From Lithodes maja (Eukaryota; Arthropoda; Malacostraca; Decapoda; Lithodidae), in contig JBAKBP010012248.1 in assembly GCA_037953745.1 (NCBI GenBank), positions 1 through 64,000 on the forward strand: DNA of 64,000 nucleotides, written 5' to 3'. Shown here one piece after another: positions 1 through 10,845 of the stretch. Each line of letters opens with the position of its first letter. Position 1 is the first letter of the stretch. The notes beneath the pieces are model-generated. The model did not search any database and was not told the DNA's origin. It saw nothing but the letters and a program-made list of their open reading frames with translations. The translations under genes and the position numbers were made by a program.

Positions 1-580
1 TATCTGAGTCACCCCTCTTTAAGTAGAATCTCTTCAGAATAGGAATGACCAGTTCAACTCGTCTTTTATAGCAAATCAAAACTATAGGAGACCATCCACG
101 ATCACCTAACATATATCTGTAACTAGAAGTAGGATCTCCTAACGCACATAAATCTCATGCCTTCTTCCTTTAGTTTCGATATCAAGGGATCGTGTCTCAC
201 GAGGTTCACTAATGGTCAGGTTCTTGTCTGTCGTCCTTACTAATCAACCCTCCTGTTGTTGTCGACCATAGTTCGCTCAACTACTAATCATATTGATTTG
301 GGATATTAGTGTCAACCTGACTATTAGGTAACCCGTCTCTACTAGGAATATCCCTAGTCAATATAGTATACACTTGTTAATCGTTATCCAGGGTTAGTAA
401 TCTACCATTACCGGTAACTATAAAGCGAGTCCATATTAGTCAATATTGCCGTTCATTCCAGTCTTTATATTATACAGTATGTGAAGCTATAGTAACCCCA
501 TCCTCTATACATTAGCTGTCAGTCTAGTATAAATTGAGCGGTAATCTTCTCTACCTCATCTAGTCCTAATTAAAATCAAA
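1..580. other. Non-coding stretch upstream of family 3 Gag
   Basis: No convincing open frame. It lies directly upstream of the Gag start at 581, so it should contain the untranslated leader and possibly part of a 5' LTR. I could not match it to the 3' LTR that begins at 5329, so the 5' LTR is either outside the window, lost or too diverged to recognise by eye. Confidence 0.4.
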
Positions 581-1685
581 ATGGCAAAGTTTAATGCTAA
601 ACAATTTTGTCAAGAGCCCTATATAGACAAACTTAAAGGTCAGGTGATCTCCAAGGATGATTGGAAGTTTATAGCTTATTCCTTTGACATAAGCTATGGG
701 AGTTCACACACTAAGGAAATCCTGAAAAACAGTCATAGAAGAACTGACAAATAGAGAAATCTTACCTGCTGAAGCTGTAGATTCACTTACTCCCATGAGT
801 AGTTCAATGATAATGGCTGATAATGATGAATATTCCCAGAGTACCATACAGGAAAACTCCCAGAGGAAACACTCTCCATCTCCTGAGCCGTGGTCAGAAG
901 ACAGACTAGATTTTGAAAGGGAGAAGTTTCGGCAGCAGCTTCTGCACGAGGTTCAGGAGAAAGAGAAAGATCGGCAACTAGAACTCTTGAAACTTGAGAC
1001 ACAACAACGGGAGAAAGAGAAAGACAGAGAACTAGAAATTGCTAAAATTCAAAACTTGGAAGAAACAAAACGCCTCAAAGAAGAGAAATTACAGTTGCAG
1101 AAGACTGAAATGGAAGCCCAGAAGCCAAGATTCCAACTATCTAAAAACATCTCCCTAGTACCACCCTTTGACGAGAGTGACCCAGAGAAATCTTTCTCCA
1201 CGTTTGAGAAAACTGCTGAACACCTTAAATGGCCAAAAGAGGAATGGCCATGGCTTCTCCAACCCAAACTCGTAGGAAGAGCTCAGAAAACTTTCAATCA
1301 CCTGGAGGACGTTAATGACTATGACTTTGTAAAGAGCGCTATATTAGATGCTTATGCTATCACCGCTGATCATTACCGTAGAACTTTTCGGAACTACATC
1401 AAGCCAGAAAAACATACATTTTTGGAGTTTGCCATGGATAAACTACGGATGCTTAAAAAATGGTTAGCTGCTAAAAATGTCACCACCTTCACAGAGTTAG
1501 TTAACCTTGTTGTTCTAGAGGAGTGGAAGCGTAGGTTACCGCCCAGTATGCTAGTATATATAGAGGAGAAGGGAGTGAATGACCTTACCAAGGCTGCTCA
1601 CTTAGCTGACAGCTATGCTTTAATCCATAGGGTTGTACCAAGCAAGGACAAAAACCCCAAATGTGAGATTCTCCTCAAGCTATAA
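581..1685 (+). pseudogene. Gag (capsid) of family 3 element, frameshifted
   Basis: Gag is the structural protein that packages element RNA. I place the start at the ATG at 581 (MAKFNAKQFC), because the peptide runs well to about 733 and then continues sensibly only in the frame that reads VIEELTNREILPAEAV into the long frame at 795; this implies a one-base indel near 733. Next come a Glu/Lys-rich coiled-coil segment (about 900-1130) and a capsid region with the pattern WP.E.W...L...L.G.A (about 1230-1300) and YRR.FRNY (about 1375-1395). The capsid part resembles family 1 Gag and is SCAN-like. A second frame change near 1640-1670 leads into the zinc knuckle. It could be a mutation or a programmed shift; with so many other breaks, mutation is likelier. 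Confidence 0.75.
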
Positions 1686-2733
1686 CCCTGTGTCTAAAGT
1701 CATGTCGCAAACAAATGCTCCCAAAAGCCCATCTCAAAGTCAAGGAAAGTCTGAAGACTTCTGCTCATATTGTAAACAGACAGGGCATAACATCATGCAG
1801 TGTACACATCCTAAGTGTAAGACCTCTGCTGCATACAAACTCACACTTGCCACTTCTCAAAGACCTCAAAAACAAACAAAACCTTCTGGGGCACCTATAA
1901 CATGTATACATACCCAGAATGCCTCTTCTGATCCTTTTTCTGCCTTTAAGGTACCTGGAACTGTCTCTCTTCCAGATGACCCACAGACTTACCCAGTTAC
2001 CATCTTAAGAGACACTGGATCAGCCCAAAGCTTGTTGTGTAAGACTGCCTTGCCTTCAGTTGAGAACCACTACACTGGGGGAAAAGTTACACTTAAATCT
2101 TTAAGCTCTGGTCATACTGCAGACATGGCTGATATACAGATAGGCAGTGACCTGATCCAGGGGTCAGTTAGAGTAGCCATCTTGGATACAGATCTTCCTA
2201 TTCCGGGGGTAACTTTCCTTTTAGGAAATGACTTGGCTGGACATGGGATGATTCCTGACATGATAGTGAGAGACAAACCCATGTTACACAGTCCTACTGC
2301 AAAGCTAGATCAGGAGAAACCACATATTTTCCCGGTTTGTGCTGTCACCCGTTCACAAACTGCTGCAGTGTCTAATGACTCTCTCTCACCCTCAGGTCAG
2401 GATACCTTGTTCACCCAGATCATGTCTAGGGAAAACTTCATACAAGCTCAAGAGGCAGACACTTCACTTGCTAAGCTCCGGCACATTGCTGATGACAAAC
2501 CCATAAATGGGAAAAACCCTAACATCTACTATCACAAAGGGGTCCTTATGCGTAGTTTTCACCCGCCTGATAGGCCTGACTCAGATACTTGGTCTATAGT
2601 ACAGTCATCAGGTAATCATCCCTACCTCCATCAGATCTGCTGTAATGGATTAGCTCATGACGGAAACTCTGGTCATTTGGGACAGAGAAATACATACAGA
2701 AAGATCCTAGCTCATTTCTTTGGCCTAACATGA
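1633..2733 (+). pseudogene. Nucleocapsid zinc knuckle, protease and N-terminal integrase of family 3
   Basis: The frame holds a CCHC knuckle, CSYCKQTGHNIMQC (C-X2-C-X4-H-X4-C, about 1783-1824), which binds element RNA. An aspartic protease follows with the active-site signature RDTGSAQSLL (about 2010-2040) and a later LLGNDLAG flap/core motif. After a linker comes the His part of the integrase HHCC domain (HDGNSGHLG, about 2658-2684). The frame ends at 2733 as HFFGLT-stop. Inserting one base near 2715 would restore HFFWPN, which joins the next frame, so a one-base deletion separates the two halves of integrase. The ATG at 1633 is probably not a true start, because the upstream part merely overlaps Gag in another frame. 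Confidence 0.8.
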
Positions 2734-4454
2734 AAAAAGATGTAACCAAATTTGTAAAGTCTTGTCACACTTGCCAGATAGTAGGAAAGCCAAATGAGAC
2801 CATCCCTAAAGCTCCACTTGCTCCTATCCCTGTCACTACAGAGCCCTTTGAGAAAATAGTAATTGATTGTGTAGGGCCTCTTCCCAAAACTAAGAAAGGG
2901 AACCAGTATCTACTTACCGTAATGTGTGCTGCAACTAGGTATCCTGAGGCTTTCCCTTTAAAAGATATCAAGGCTAAGACTATTGTGTCCCATCTGTTGC
3001 ATCTTTTCACAAAAGTAGGCATTCCTAAAGAAATTCAGAGTGATCAGGGGTCAAATTTTACAAGTAACCTAATGAAAGCAGTACTGAGGGAGTTAGAGGT
3101 AGATAAGAAGATAGCCACTGCGTACAGACCTCAGACCCAGGGTTGCCTAGAACGCCATCATCAATCTCTGAAATTCATGATAAAAAAGTTTTGTTTTGAG
3201 ACTGAGAAAGAATGGGATGCCAACATTGACTGGCTTCTTTTTGCCGTTAGAGAGTGCCCTCAAGAGTCACTAGGATACTCCCCTTTTGAGTTGCTATATG
3301 GGCGTCAGATCAGAGGCCCTCTAAAGGTCTTGAAAGATTCTTGGTTTGTGGAAGTATCTGATCATCCTTCTCGCACAGTTGCAGAGTACATAAATGAGTT
3401 AAAACTTCAGATGTCAAATGTAAGAGCTCTAGCACTGGCCAACCTTGAGAAGAGTCAGTCAAGAATGAAAACCCACTACGATCGCAAGTCTGAAAGTAGA
3501 ACATTTAGTCCTGGAGACAAAGTCCTTCTCTTCCTGCCCATTCCTGGTAGTCCATTAAAAAGCAAATTTTGTGGCCCATATGTAGTCTCTCAGAAACTTT
3601 CCAAGCTAAACTATGTTGTTCGCACTCCTGATCGAAGGAAGGATCAAAGGATTGTTCACTTAAACCAGATGAAGGCGTACATAGAAAGGCCGCTTGAGGA
3701 GAATACCCCAATACTAGCTGCAAATACTGTACCACATTCTGTACCAGACTCGTGGGAATTGCAAAAGGTAGGAGACTCTGATGTGATTGAGTTTGGTGAT
3801 CTTCCTTCACCTTGTGGAAGCCCAAAGAACAGCGAACTATTATGTACCTTAGATCAATATTTGTCGGACATGTCGCCATCACGTAGAGATGATCTTAGGA
3901 AATTGCTTGTAAGTTACCCTTCAGTCACATTGGATGTCCCTGGCTTTTGCAAGGACCATCATCACGATGTTATCTTGACCTCACCAGAAGTAAGACCTAT
4001 CAAACAATCACCATACAGACTAAACCCTCAGAAGCAAGAGATCATGAGAAAGGAAATTGACTTTATGTTGGAGAAGTCCTTAGTGGAACCAAGTCATTCC
4101 CCTTGGGCGTCACCCTCTTTATTAGTCCCAAAACCAGATGGTAGTAGTAGGCTGTGTACTGATTACAGGAAAGTAAATGCAGTGACAGTCCCTGATGCAT
4201 ATCCACTACCTAGAATTGATGACCTAATAGATAAAGTAAGGGCTGCTAAGGTAGTATCAACCATAGACTTGCAGAAGGGGTATTACCAAATTGGGATGAC
4301 CGATAGAGCTAAAATCATCTCGGCTTTCACCACTCCTTTTGGGCCCTTCCAATATAGTCATGCCTTTTGGCATGATGAATGCTCCTGCCACATTTCAAAG
4401 GGTCATGTCATATACTATTCAGGATTTAGAAGGTGTAGACACTTACTTAGATGA
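2730..4454 (+). pseudogene. Integrase core and N-terminal reverse transcriptase of family 3
   Basis: Starts inside the integrase zinc domain with its Cys pair (CHTC), then the DDE core: first Asp in IVIDCVGPL, second in IQSDQGSNF, Glu in GCLERHHQSL. Next is a GPY-type C-terminal module (SKFCGPYVVSQKL). After about 150 linker residues the RT fingers begin: LVPKPDGSSRLCTDYRKVN, then AYPLPRIDDLIDK and TIDLQKGYYQIGM. The frame is lost near 4350, just before the MPFGMMNAPATFQ motif, which continues in the frame beginning at 4339. Integrase upstream of RT within one frame is direct evidence for the Gmr1 domain order. Confidence 0.85.
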
Positions 4455-4668
4455 CATCGTGATTATTTCAGATACTTGGGAGGATCATCTTTCCAGACTG
4501 GACGGGCTGATGGAGCGCTTGGCTGCTGCTGGATTCACCATCAACCTAGCCAAGTCCTGCTTTGGACGTGGATCAGTGACCTACCTTGGCCATGTGGTGG
4601 GTCAGGGTACTGCACGTCCCAAGGAAGCTAACGTGGAGACCATCACCGCCCTTTCCGCAGCCAACTGA
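4339..4668 (+). pseudogene. RT palm fragment of family 3 (YLDD box)
   Basis: Continues the reverse transcriptase after a frameshift. It carries MPFGMMNAPATFQRVM and the catalytic YxDD box as TYLDDIVII, then the thumb-side YLGHVVG motif. It ends at 4668, where another frame change is needed (near 4650) to reach the connection and RNase H region. The catalytic Asp pair is intact, but the fragment cannot be made as part of a full polyprotein. Confidence 0.8.
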
Positions 4669-5290
4669 CCGCAAATCCATCATGCGGTTTTTAGGGATGT
4701 GCGGATTCTACCGCAGATTCTGTCCGAACTTTGCAGCCATATCAACGCCCCTCTCAGATCTTACAAGCCCTAAAATTAAGTTTGTCTGGACTCCCACCTG
4801 TACTGCTGCCTTTGACCAACTGAAGTGCCTCCTTTCATCCTACCCGGTACTTCATGCTCCTGATTCCGCATTGCCTTACCATCTTCAGGTTGATGCGAGT
4901 GATAGAGGAGTCGGGGCAGTACTTCTGCAACCAGATAAGACAACTGGCGTCCTATATCCTGTCTCGTACTTCTCCACCAAACTGAAGAGACACCAGAGGA
5001 GTTATTCCACAGTGGAGAAGGAGTGCTTGGCGATGGTATCAGCGGTGAAGAAGTTCGAATGTTATCTCCCTCAGCTCTATCCACCAATCATCATCTATAC
5101 TGACCACAACCCTCTTACTTTTCTGCACAAGATGAAGAACAACAACCAACGACTTCTCCGGTGGGCTCTAAAGTTACAGGAGTACCATCTCATTGTTCGC
5201 CATATTCGTGGGGTAGACAATCGGATTGCAGACGCCTTGTCAAGAGATCTTCCACCTACAGTGGAGCCTATTCCTCCTCTCGCTACCTAG
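4586..5290 (+). pseudogene. RT connection and RNase H of family 3
   Basis: Real homology begins near 4650. The RT thumb/connection motif IMRFLGMCGFYRRF is followed by RNase H: VDASDRGVGAVLLQ (first Asp), VEKECLAMVSAVKKF (Glu), IYTDHNPLTFL (Asp) and NRIADALSRD (last Asp). All four acidic residues are present. The frame ends at 5290 and the polypurine tract follows about 28 bp later, so RNase H is the last domain and no envelope gene exists. Confidence 0.8.
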
Positions 5291-5328
5291 TCCTCTTCGC
5301 TCCCCTTCGAGGACTTTAAGGGGGGAGG

Positions 5329-5760
5329 TGTCACGGACCTATAGGCTCTGACTGTACGGGTTCACTTCCACCCTTCAAACGCATCAATCAGTCTGAGATC
5401 GGGGTCGGGGCTTCAAGCAACCAAACCAACAGAGGCCCGAAACTTCGCATCCCAATATCCTTCTTACTTCTATCCCTCTCATGTTGATCGAGCAGAGTTT
5501 CGAAGTCTCACTCAATAAATATGTAATTCAAATTAAAGTTCAATGCTATCTCTGCTCATGAACACCAGGGGGTGGAAGTTTCTTTTCTGGTCACATTAAA
5601 TCTACCGTAGTCAATGACGGGGCGGGAATAATGAGTGGGGTTAGTGTTATCTTAGACTTTCTCGGTGCAACGTTCTCGGGAATATCGCTTCCAGAGAGCG
5701 TTGTTTTAAAACTCCAGGAACTACCCCCCTTCGGTTTGACTACGGGAGATATCGTGACTA
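5329..5760 (+). repeat. Putative 3' LTR of family 3 element
   Basis: Begins TGTCACGG immediately after the purine tract AAGGGGGGAGG (5318-5328), the typical plus-strand primer and LTR junction. An AATAAA polyadenylation signal lies near 5514. The right end is uncertain: I chose the CGTGAC at 5753-5758 because it is an approximate inverted match to the LTR start, but without a matching 5' LTR or a target duplication this is weak. Confidence 0.5.
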
Positions 5761-6213
5761 TAACTTATATTTTCATTTTGATTTTCTTTTTGTTTTCATT
5801 TTGTATAAATTAAATATTTTGCATTAATATTAATTACCATTGTATTTGTTTTATTTTGTTTTATAACTTTAAATTATAATTATATAATACATAATGATTT
5901 TGTTATATTCCTTAAATTTGATTTGATTATATTAACAAAAATTGTGTATTCTTTTCTTATCCATATATATTTATACCCTAATGATTAAATGAAGTGAGGA
6001 AGATTAACCCTATATAAGATCCAGAAGACTACTTTGAAATTTGATTAAAATACGAGAACAACTCTTAAATTAAAATATCATCTTAGTAATAAATATTAAA
6101 ATACGAGAACTACTCTTAACCCGGGAACTGCGGGGAGACTCTTAAGAGTTCCCCCGGCGGACTGCGGGGAGACTCTTGAGAGTAAGTAAAACAAAAAATC
6201 AACTTTTGACATC

Positions 6214-6215
<2 letters not shown>
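5761..6215. other. AT-rich non-coding DNA with short direct and inverted repeats
   Basis: Strongly AT-rich to about 6110. A 25-bp motif containing AAATACGAGAAC and ACTCTTAA occurs twice about 50 bp apart (near 6045 and 6095). From about 6119 a GC-rich block contains an inverted repeat centred on CTCTTAAGAG, flanked by GGGGAGA and TTCCCC, and part of it is repeated. No gene seen. Confidence 0.5.

Positions 6216-6262
<47 letters not shown>
6216..6262. repeat. Poly(T) tract, 47 bp
   Basis: Uninterrupted T run. It could be the poly(A) tail of a minus-strand retroposed sequence or a slippage tract; no clear retroposon body is visible on its right. Confidence 0.9.
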
Positions 6263-6263
<1 letters not shown>

Positions 6264-6896
6264 GCCCCTGGGCCATGCAAAATCTCAGTCCTCTACCTCC
6301 CCTCCTTCCCCACTTTCCTCCTCTCCTTCAGTTATCACCTATTTTCCCTGTTATTCCCTTATTCTGAGGTATATTTTCGTGCTAACATTAGCGAGTTGCA
6401 AGCAGGGTGTTGTCATCACTGATGGCAAGCGAGTGCAAGAGAGAGAGAGAGAGTATCGATCGACTGTGTCTCAGTGGCCTTGGGGGAAATTGGCGGGAAA
6501 GCAGGTTGCCTCACACATACATTATACAACTCGCGGGCTATATCTCCGATTTTGACCATCCAAACGCTGTTTTCACTCGTTTTATTGTTGTTTCAGGTTA
6601 ATACCTTTATAATCAACCCATAATAGGCGCATATGGATAAGTATTAATGCTATTAATGGTACAATGAATATTTTAGTGACGGAAACACCTCAAATACGTC
6701 AGCACAGGGGGACGTTTCCAATTACCCCCATGCGCACTTGTTAGGTTAAAGAGACTTTACCTTAATACAAGTACTAAATTAATAAAAGTACTTATCCATA
6801 CTGAACACCCTTAAACTAAAGTTCAGTCTTTGTGTTCAACCTAAAGGTCACCCTCTAGACTCCTTCGGGGCCAAATCTTTAACTAAGCTAGTTCCA
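6263..6896. other. Unassigned non-coding stretch
   Basis: Pyrimidine-rich after the T run (6290-6365), with a short (GA)n run near 6434-6452. Short open frames here show no recognisable motif. I see nothing else in it. Confidence 0.4.
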
Positions 6897-6899
6897 CTA

Positions 6900-8675
6900 G
6901 TCTCTCCAAACTTTGGGTTGTAACACAACCAACGTCCATGCTTCGCTTCCGTAAGTCAGTGTCAGGATTACCACACTGTCATACAAGGACTTCTTCACTT
7001 CCATACTGACCACCCTATTTCTTGTTACTGCTTTCAGTGTTCCTACAACTCTCCTCCCCTGTTGTACCCTCTCCCGCACTTCTTCATCCATAGTCCCATC
7101 TTTACTCAACACACTGCCCAGATACTTGAAAGAGTTGACGATCTCCATAGCCTGACCGTTCAGCTTCACCTCACACTCTGTTACTTCACCCCTTTCGAAG
7201 ACCATAACCTTGCTCTTCCCCGCATTTACCTTCAAATTCCGTTTTCCGCACACTGTTCCAAATTCATTTACCAGACCCTGCAACTCCCATTCATTATCGC
7301 TCATCAGAACTGTATCATCCGCAAACAGCAGTATAGGCAGCTTCCACTCATTTCCCTCCTTTTTCAGTGATACACCAACATCCACTGCTTTTGATAGTAT
7401 TTCTTTCATGACTCCATCCATATATACAGTAAACAACCATGGGGACACCACACACCCCTGTTTCAAACCAACATTCAGGTCAAAGCACTCACTCTGCTTA
7501 CTCTCCACACATACTGCCGCCTTTGCACCCTCATACATACTCTTCACTGCTCTCAGCAACTTGCTATCTACTCCGTATATTCTAAGTACTTTCCACAAAC
7601 CTTCTCTATCCACTCTGTCATAGGCCTTCTCCAAGTCCATAAAGGCAACATACACCTTTTGTTTCTTCTCCAGATATTTTTCCACAACACAATTCAGGGT
7701 AAACATCTGATCTACACATCCTCTTCCCTTCCTAAAAACTCCTTGCTCGTCGCCTATCCATTTCTCCGTTCTCATTCTCACTCTCTCAATCACTACCCTA
7801 CTCTATACCTTCCCTACTACGCTTAGAAGACATATTCCTCGGTGGTTACCACATACTCCTCTTTCCCCTTTGCCCTTATATAGGGGGACTATTATGCCAG
7901 TCTTCCAGTCATCGGGTGCACTCCCCTTCTCCCATGCTAGTTTGCACATTTTACATACCCATTCGATCACTATCTCGCCACCATACCTCAACATTTTCCT
8001 ACACACTCCATCTGTTCCTGGTGCTTTCCCCAACTTCACTCTTTTCATGGCTTCCCACACTTCTGACCTCCTGATCCCCACCTCCTCTTCCACTACTTCC
8101 CTTATTGTCCGTCCCATACCATATCCAACTATGTTTGCTGGCTCTTCATTCCTTACATTTAGCAACTCATTGAAGTACCCCCTCCATCTTTCGACTCTCT
8201 CTTGCTTCTCAGCTAGCATTCTCCCATTCTTATCTTTGACACCCTTACTGTTTCCCTTGCTACCTTCCCTAACTTTCTTGACTTCTTTCCAGAACAGTTT
8301 CTTACTCTCCCTCCATTTTACACTCAGATTCCTTCCAAATTCCTCATCTACTCTTCTCTTACTTTCCTTCACTACTCTCTTCACCACCCTCTTACTCTCC
8401 ACGTACCTCGCATGTTTCTGTCTCTCGAAATCTTCATTCCCTCTACTACCCAACCACTCTCCATATGCTTTCTTCTTTTCTTCCACAGCTATTTTTACCT
8501 CTTCTGTACACCATGCTGTACCTTTCACTCCCCTCCCTCTTCTCCTCACTCCACACACCTCCTCACATGCTGCACAGATCTCTTCCTTAAACATCTTGCT
8601 CATCTCCTCCACTTCCTCCATAACGTCCAGGTCGAACCCACCTAGTCGTCTTTCTACTTCTCTCCTGTATATAAA
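6900..8675 (-). pseudogene. Truncated LINE reverse transcriptase (RTE/jockey-like), one in-frame stop
   Basis: A non-LTR retrotransposon pol fragment that would encode the enzyme for target-primed reverse transcription. Reading right to left, a basic, charged linker precedes the RT fingers (KLGKAPGTDGV, about 8001-8040) and IVPLYKGKG / CGNHRGICLLSVVGKV. An in-frame TAG follows at 7803-7805, and the same frame resumes (SRVVIERVR) with the RT core: AFMDLEKAYDRVD, GLKQGCVVSPWLFTVYMDGV, the catalytic LLFADDTVLMS (about 7301-7330) and NSFKYLGSVLS. Apart from the stop the frame is continuous. The endonuclease is missing, and the 5' side ends at an (AT)n tract. The 3' side is lost after YGSEAWTL (about 6915). 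Clade assignment between RTE-like and jockey-like is uncertain. Confidence 0.85.
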
Positions 8676-8677
8676 AT

Positions 8678-8700
8678 TATATATATATATATATATATAT
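8678..8700. repeat. (AT)n microsatellite
   Basis: About eleven AT units marking the point where LINE homology stops. Confidence 0.9.
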
Positions 8701-9113
8701 TGGAATAGCGTGATTTTTATATCAGCTTGGCTATTGGTTGAGGTGAGTTCTTTCAAGACTGGAGATTTCAGAATTCATACAATACATGCATATAAACAAT
8801 AGAGGATATATACTGTATAATATAACACTGAGATAATATTTTAAGAACAGTTTATTAATCTTAGGCTCTAAACACATTTATATAGGAGATCTATCGTTAT
8901 AGGTAGATAGGTAATATAAAACATAAAGTTTTACTTTTCAAGTACGATCGAGGATCTAGGCAGAACTCAGGTATATGCTGCTTATTTAGTGTGCCGCATT
9001 ATGTAAACCACACTCATATAGTCATGAAAAGACGGAAGTATTAACTACCATTATATATGGAGTTAATATTTATGTATGATACTAAATTCACATTAAAAGT
9101 TATGAGATTATTT
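8701..9113. other. Non-coding AT-rich stretch
   Basis: No open frame, repeat family or RNA gene recognised. Confidence 0.4.
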
Positions 9114-9630
9114 CAGAGTCAATACACTGGACTCTAACTATTTTACTATCACCTTGTGCACTGGTGAGAATGTAAAACAGAGTCAATCCCCTGAACTCTA
9201 ACTTTGTATGTACGGTTTGGAGTTTTAACAGAGTCAAGATGGGACTAAGTTATTACTGTCACTTGGCGCACTAGTGAGGATTTAGCAGAGTCAATTTTGG
9301 AGACTAACTTTGGTACACGTATATGGGATTTTAACCGTCAATGTGGGACTCTAACTTTACACACATATATAGGGAATTTTGGCAGGGTCTCTGGGACTCT
9401 AACCATTTTATCACCTTGCGCACTGATGAATATTTGACAGAGTCAATTTGTAGGACTCTAACTTTGGTACACATATATGGGATTTTAACAGAGTCAATAT
9501 AGGACTCTAACTTTACACACATATACTGTATATATAGGGAATTTTGGCAGAGTCAATGTGGGACTCTAACTATTTTATCACGTTGCGCACCGGTGAATAT
9601 TTGACAGAGTCGATTTGTAAGACTAAATAT
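9114..9630. repeat. Degenerate tandem repeat of short dyads (AGAGTC...GACTCT)
   Basis: About ten units of 45-60 bp. Most start CAGAGTCAAT and a few bases later carry GGACTCTAACT, so each unit can form an AGAGTC/GACTCT stem. Two kinds of spacer alternate: one like TTACACACATATA...GGGAATTTTGG, the other like ATTTTATCACCTTGCGCAC...GAATATTTGA. This gives a longer period of roughly 160 bp. Some units have lost one arm of the dyad (for example near 9230 and 9336). No coding sequence. Confidence 0.75.
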
Positions 9631-10845
9631 TTTCTCTCGTCACTAGTATCAATATCTTCTTTATTTTTTATTTAGATATAATTCCAGTCTTGGGTATTTG
9701 GAATTAATGAGTTTTCAAGTGGGGGGGGGCAGCTTATCATCTTCTGAGTCTCCGTTGGGCCGTCCAGGTTGGCCTGTCGTATGAAGTAGTAGTTACAGAT
9801 AGATTAATGACGTGGGGTCTTAAATGCGGCTCCGTAAAAATATGAATATATTTGGGCACCTAATCGGACTAACGCGAGTATATATAGCTAGAAGCTTAGG
9901 GATACTCGACTATCCTGACCTTTATATTAATCGTTGATGAAGTTCTGTTCAGGTACTCTTGAGTTAGGATCTTAAATATAGTGCCCCAGTTATGATGAGT
10001 TGGCACTATATCGGGCTAATGCGAGAAAACAATATGGCTATGGCCTCTCTTGTTTTCTCGATCTGCCTCTGATCTTTGTAAGAGGTCCAAAGAACTCAGG
10101 ACGGTGTTTAAACCTTTTAGTTGTAGAAGTCCAATAGCATGCTACAGACTAATACACCAAGGACGCCTTTTTGCAGAGTGCCAGTTACGGTATCTCGCAG
10201 GGCCCTGAACTATCAAGTGATTTTGGTATGCCAACTTCCACTTGTTAGTCCTTACTTTAGTGCAGTTTTAATAATAAAGATTTGAAGTGTGGGCATGCCC
10301 TTGTACTTCAGCTTTCTATTATTAAAGGTGCAGCCAATTAAAGACTCAATATTAGTGATGGTATGCCAACTACTAATAACGATCCCTCAATAGGGAAAAG
10401 AGCTCCTCAGACTAGTGGGACTAGGTATGCCTTTGGTCACCAACTGAGTGGGAGGGTAATTTTAGGACTCAGTTAGTTGGTATGCCATTTCTTAGTAAGC
10501 CCTGAAATTGCTTACTCCGATCAGTTTCTTCCAGCATAGTGACGACTTAGTCTGATATGTACAGGGATGGATGTATGGGAGCATAAAGGTCACAAGGGCA
10601 ATCAGGGTCAATCTGGGGGATTAGCAAGGACCCTCTAGAAACTGGTATGCAAGGATTTTGACCCTTGTGGGTAAGAAGGGCGTAAATGTTTACTCCTTTG
10701 ATGAGTGTAGGAGTCCTTTTCACCCTGGCTGTACTTTTCTGTGTTGGTGATGAACAATAAGAGATTTTAATATTCTTCCCAGGTGTAATAGGACATCAAG
10801 TACTAATAGTGGCAACTCGGGCTTGTCTGTTGGCGGCTAGTACTG
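9631..10845. other. Unassigned non-coding DNA with interspersed GGTATGCC motif
   Basis: No gene seen. A G10 run lies near 9721-9730. Between about 10220 and 10500 the octamer GGTATGCC occurs four times, with close variants nearby, at irregular spacing. The stretch ends at the left LTR of element E. It may be an old, unrecognised repeat or simply the host flank. Confidence 0.4.

Larger units (their letters stand above)
581..5760 (+). mobile_element. Degenerate Gmr1-like Ty3/Gypsy retrotransposon (family 3)
   Basis: Consecutive frames encode Gag with a zinc knuckle, aspartic protease, integrase, reverse transcriptase and RNase H, in that order. Integrase before RT is the Gmr1-type arrangement, not the usual Gypsy order. 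The coding path must change frame at least five times: near 733, 1640-1670, 2715, 4350 and 4650. This copy is therefore a pseudogene. The 3' end is well marked by a polypurine tract at 5318-5328, directly followed by an LTR starting TGTCACGG at 5329. No envelope-like frame lies between RNase H and the LTR. The right limit of the element (about 5760) is a guess. Confidence 0.85.

Noticed and set aside
6119..6195. GC-rich inverted repeat near CTCTTAAGAG as an end of a TTAA element
   Set aside because: I found no second terminus or flanking duplication, so only the local inverted repeat is reported.
7870..8802. 310-codon + strand frame opposite the left LINE
   Set aside because: Shadow of the minus-strand RT, whose motifs are clear; the composition is the reverse complement of a Glu/Lys-rich protein.
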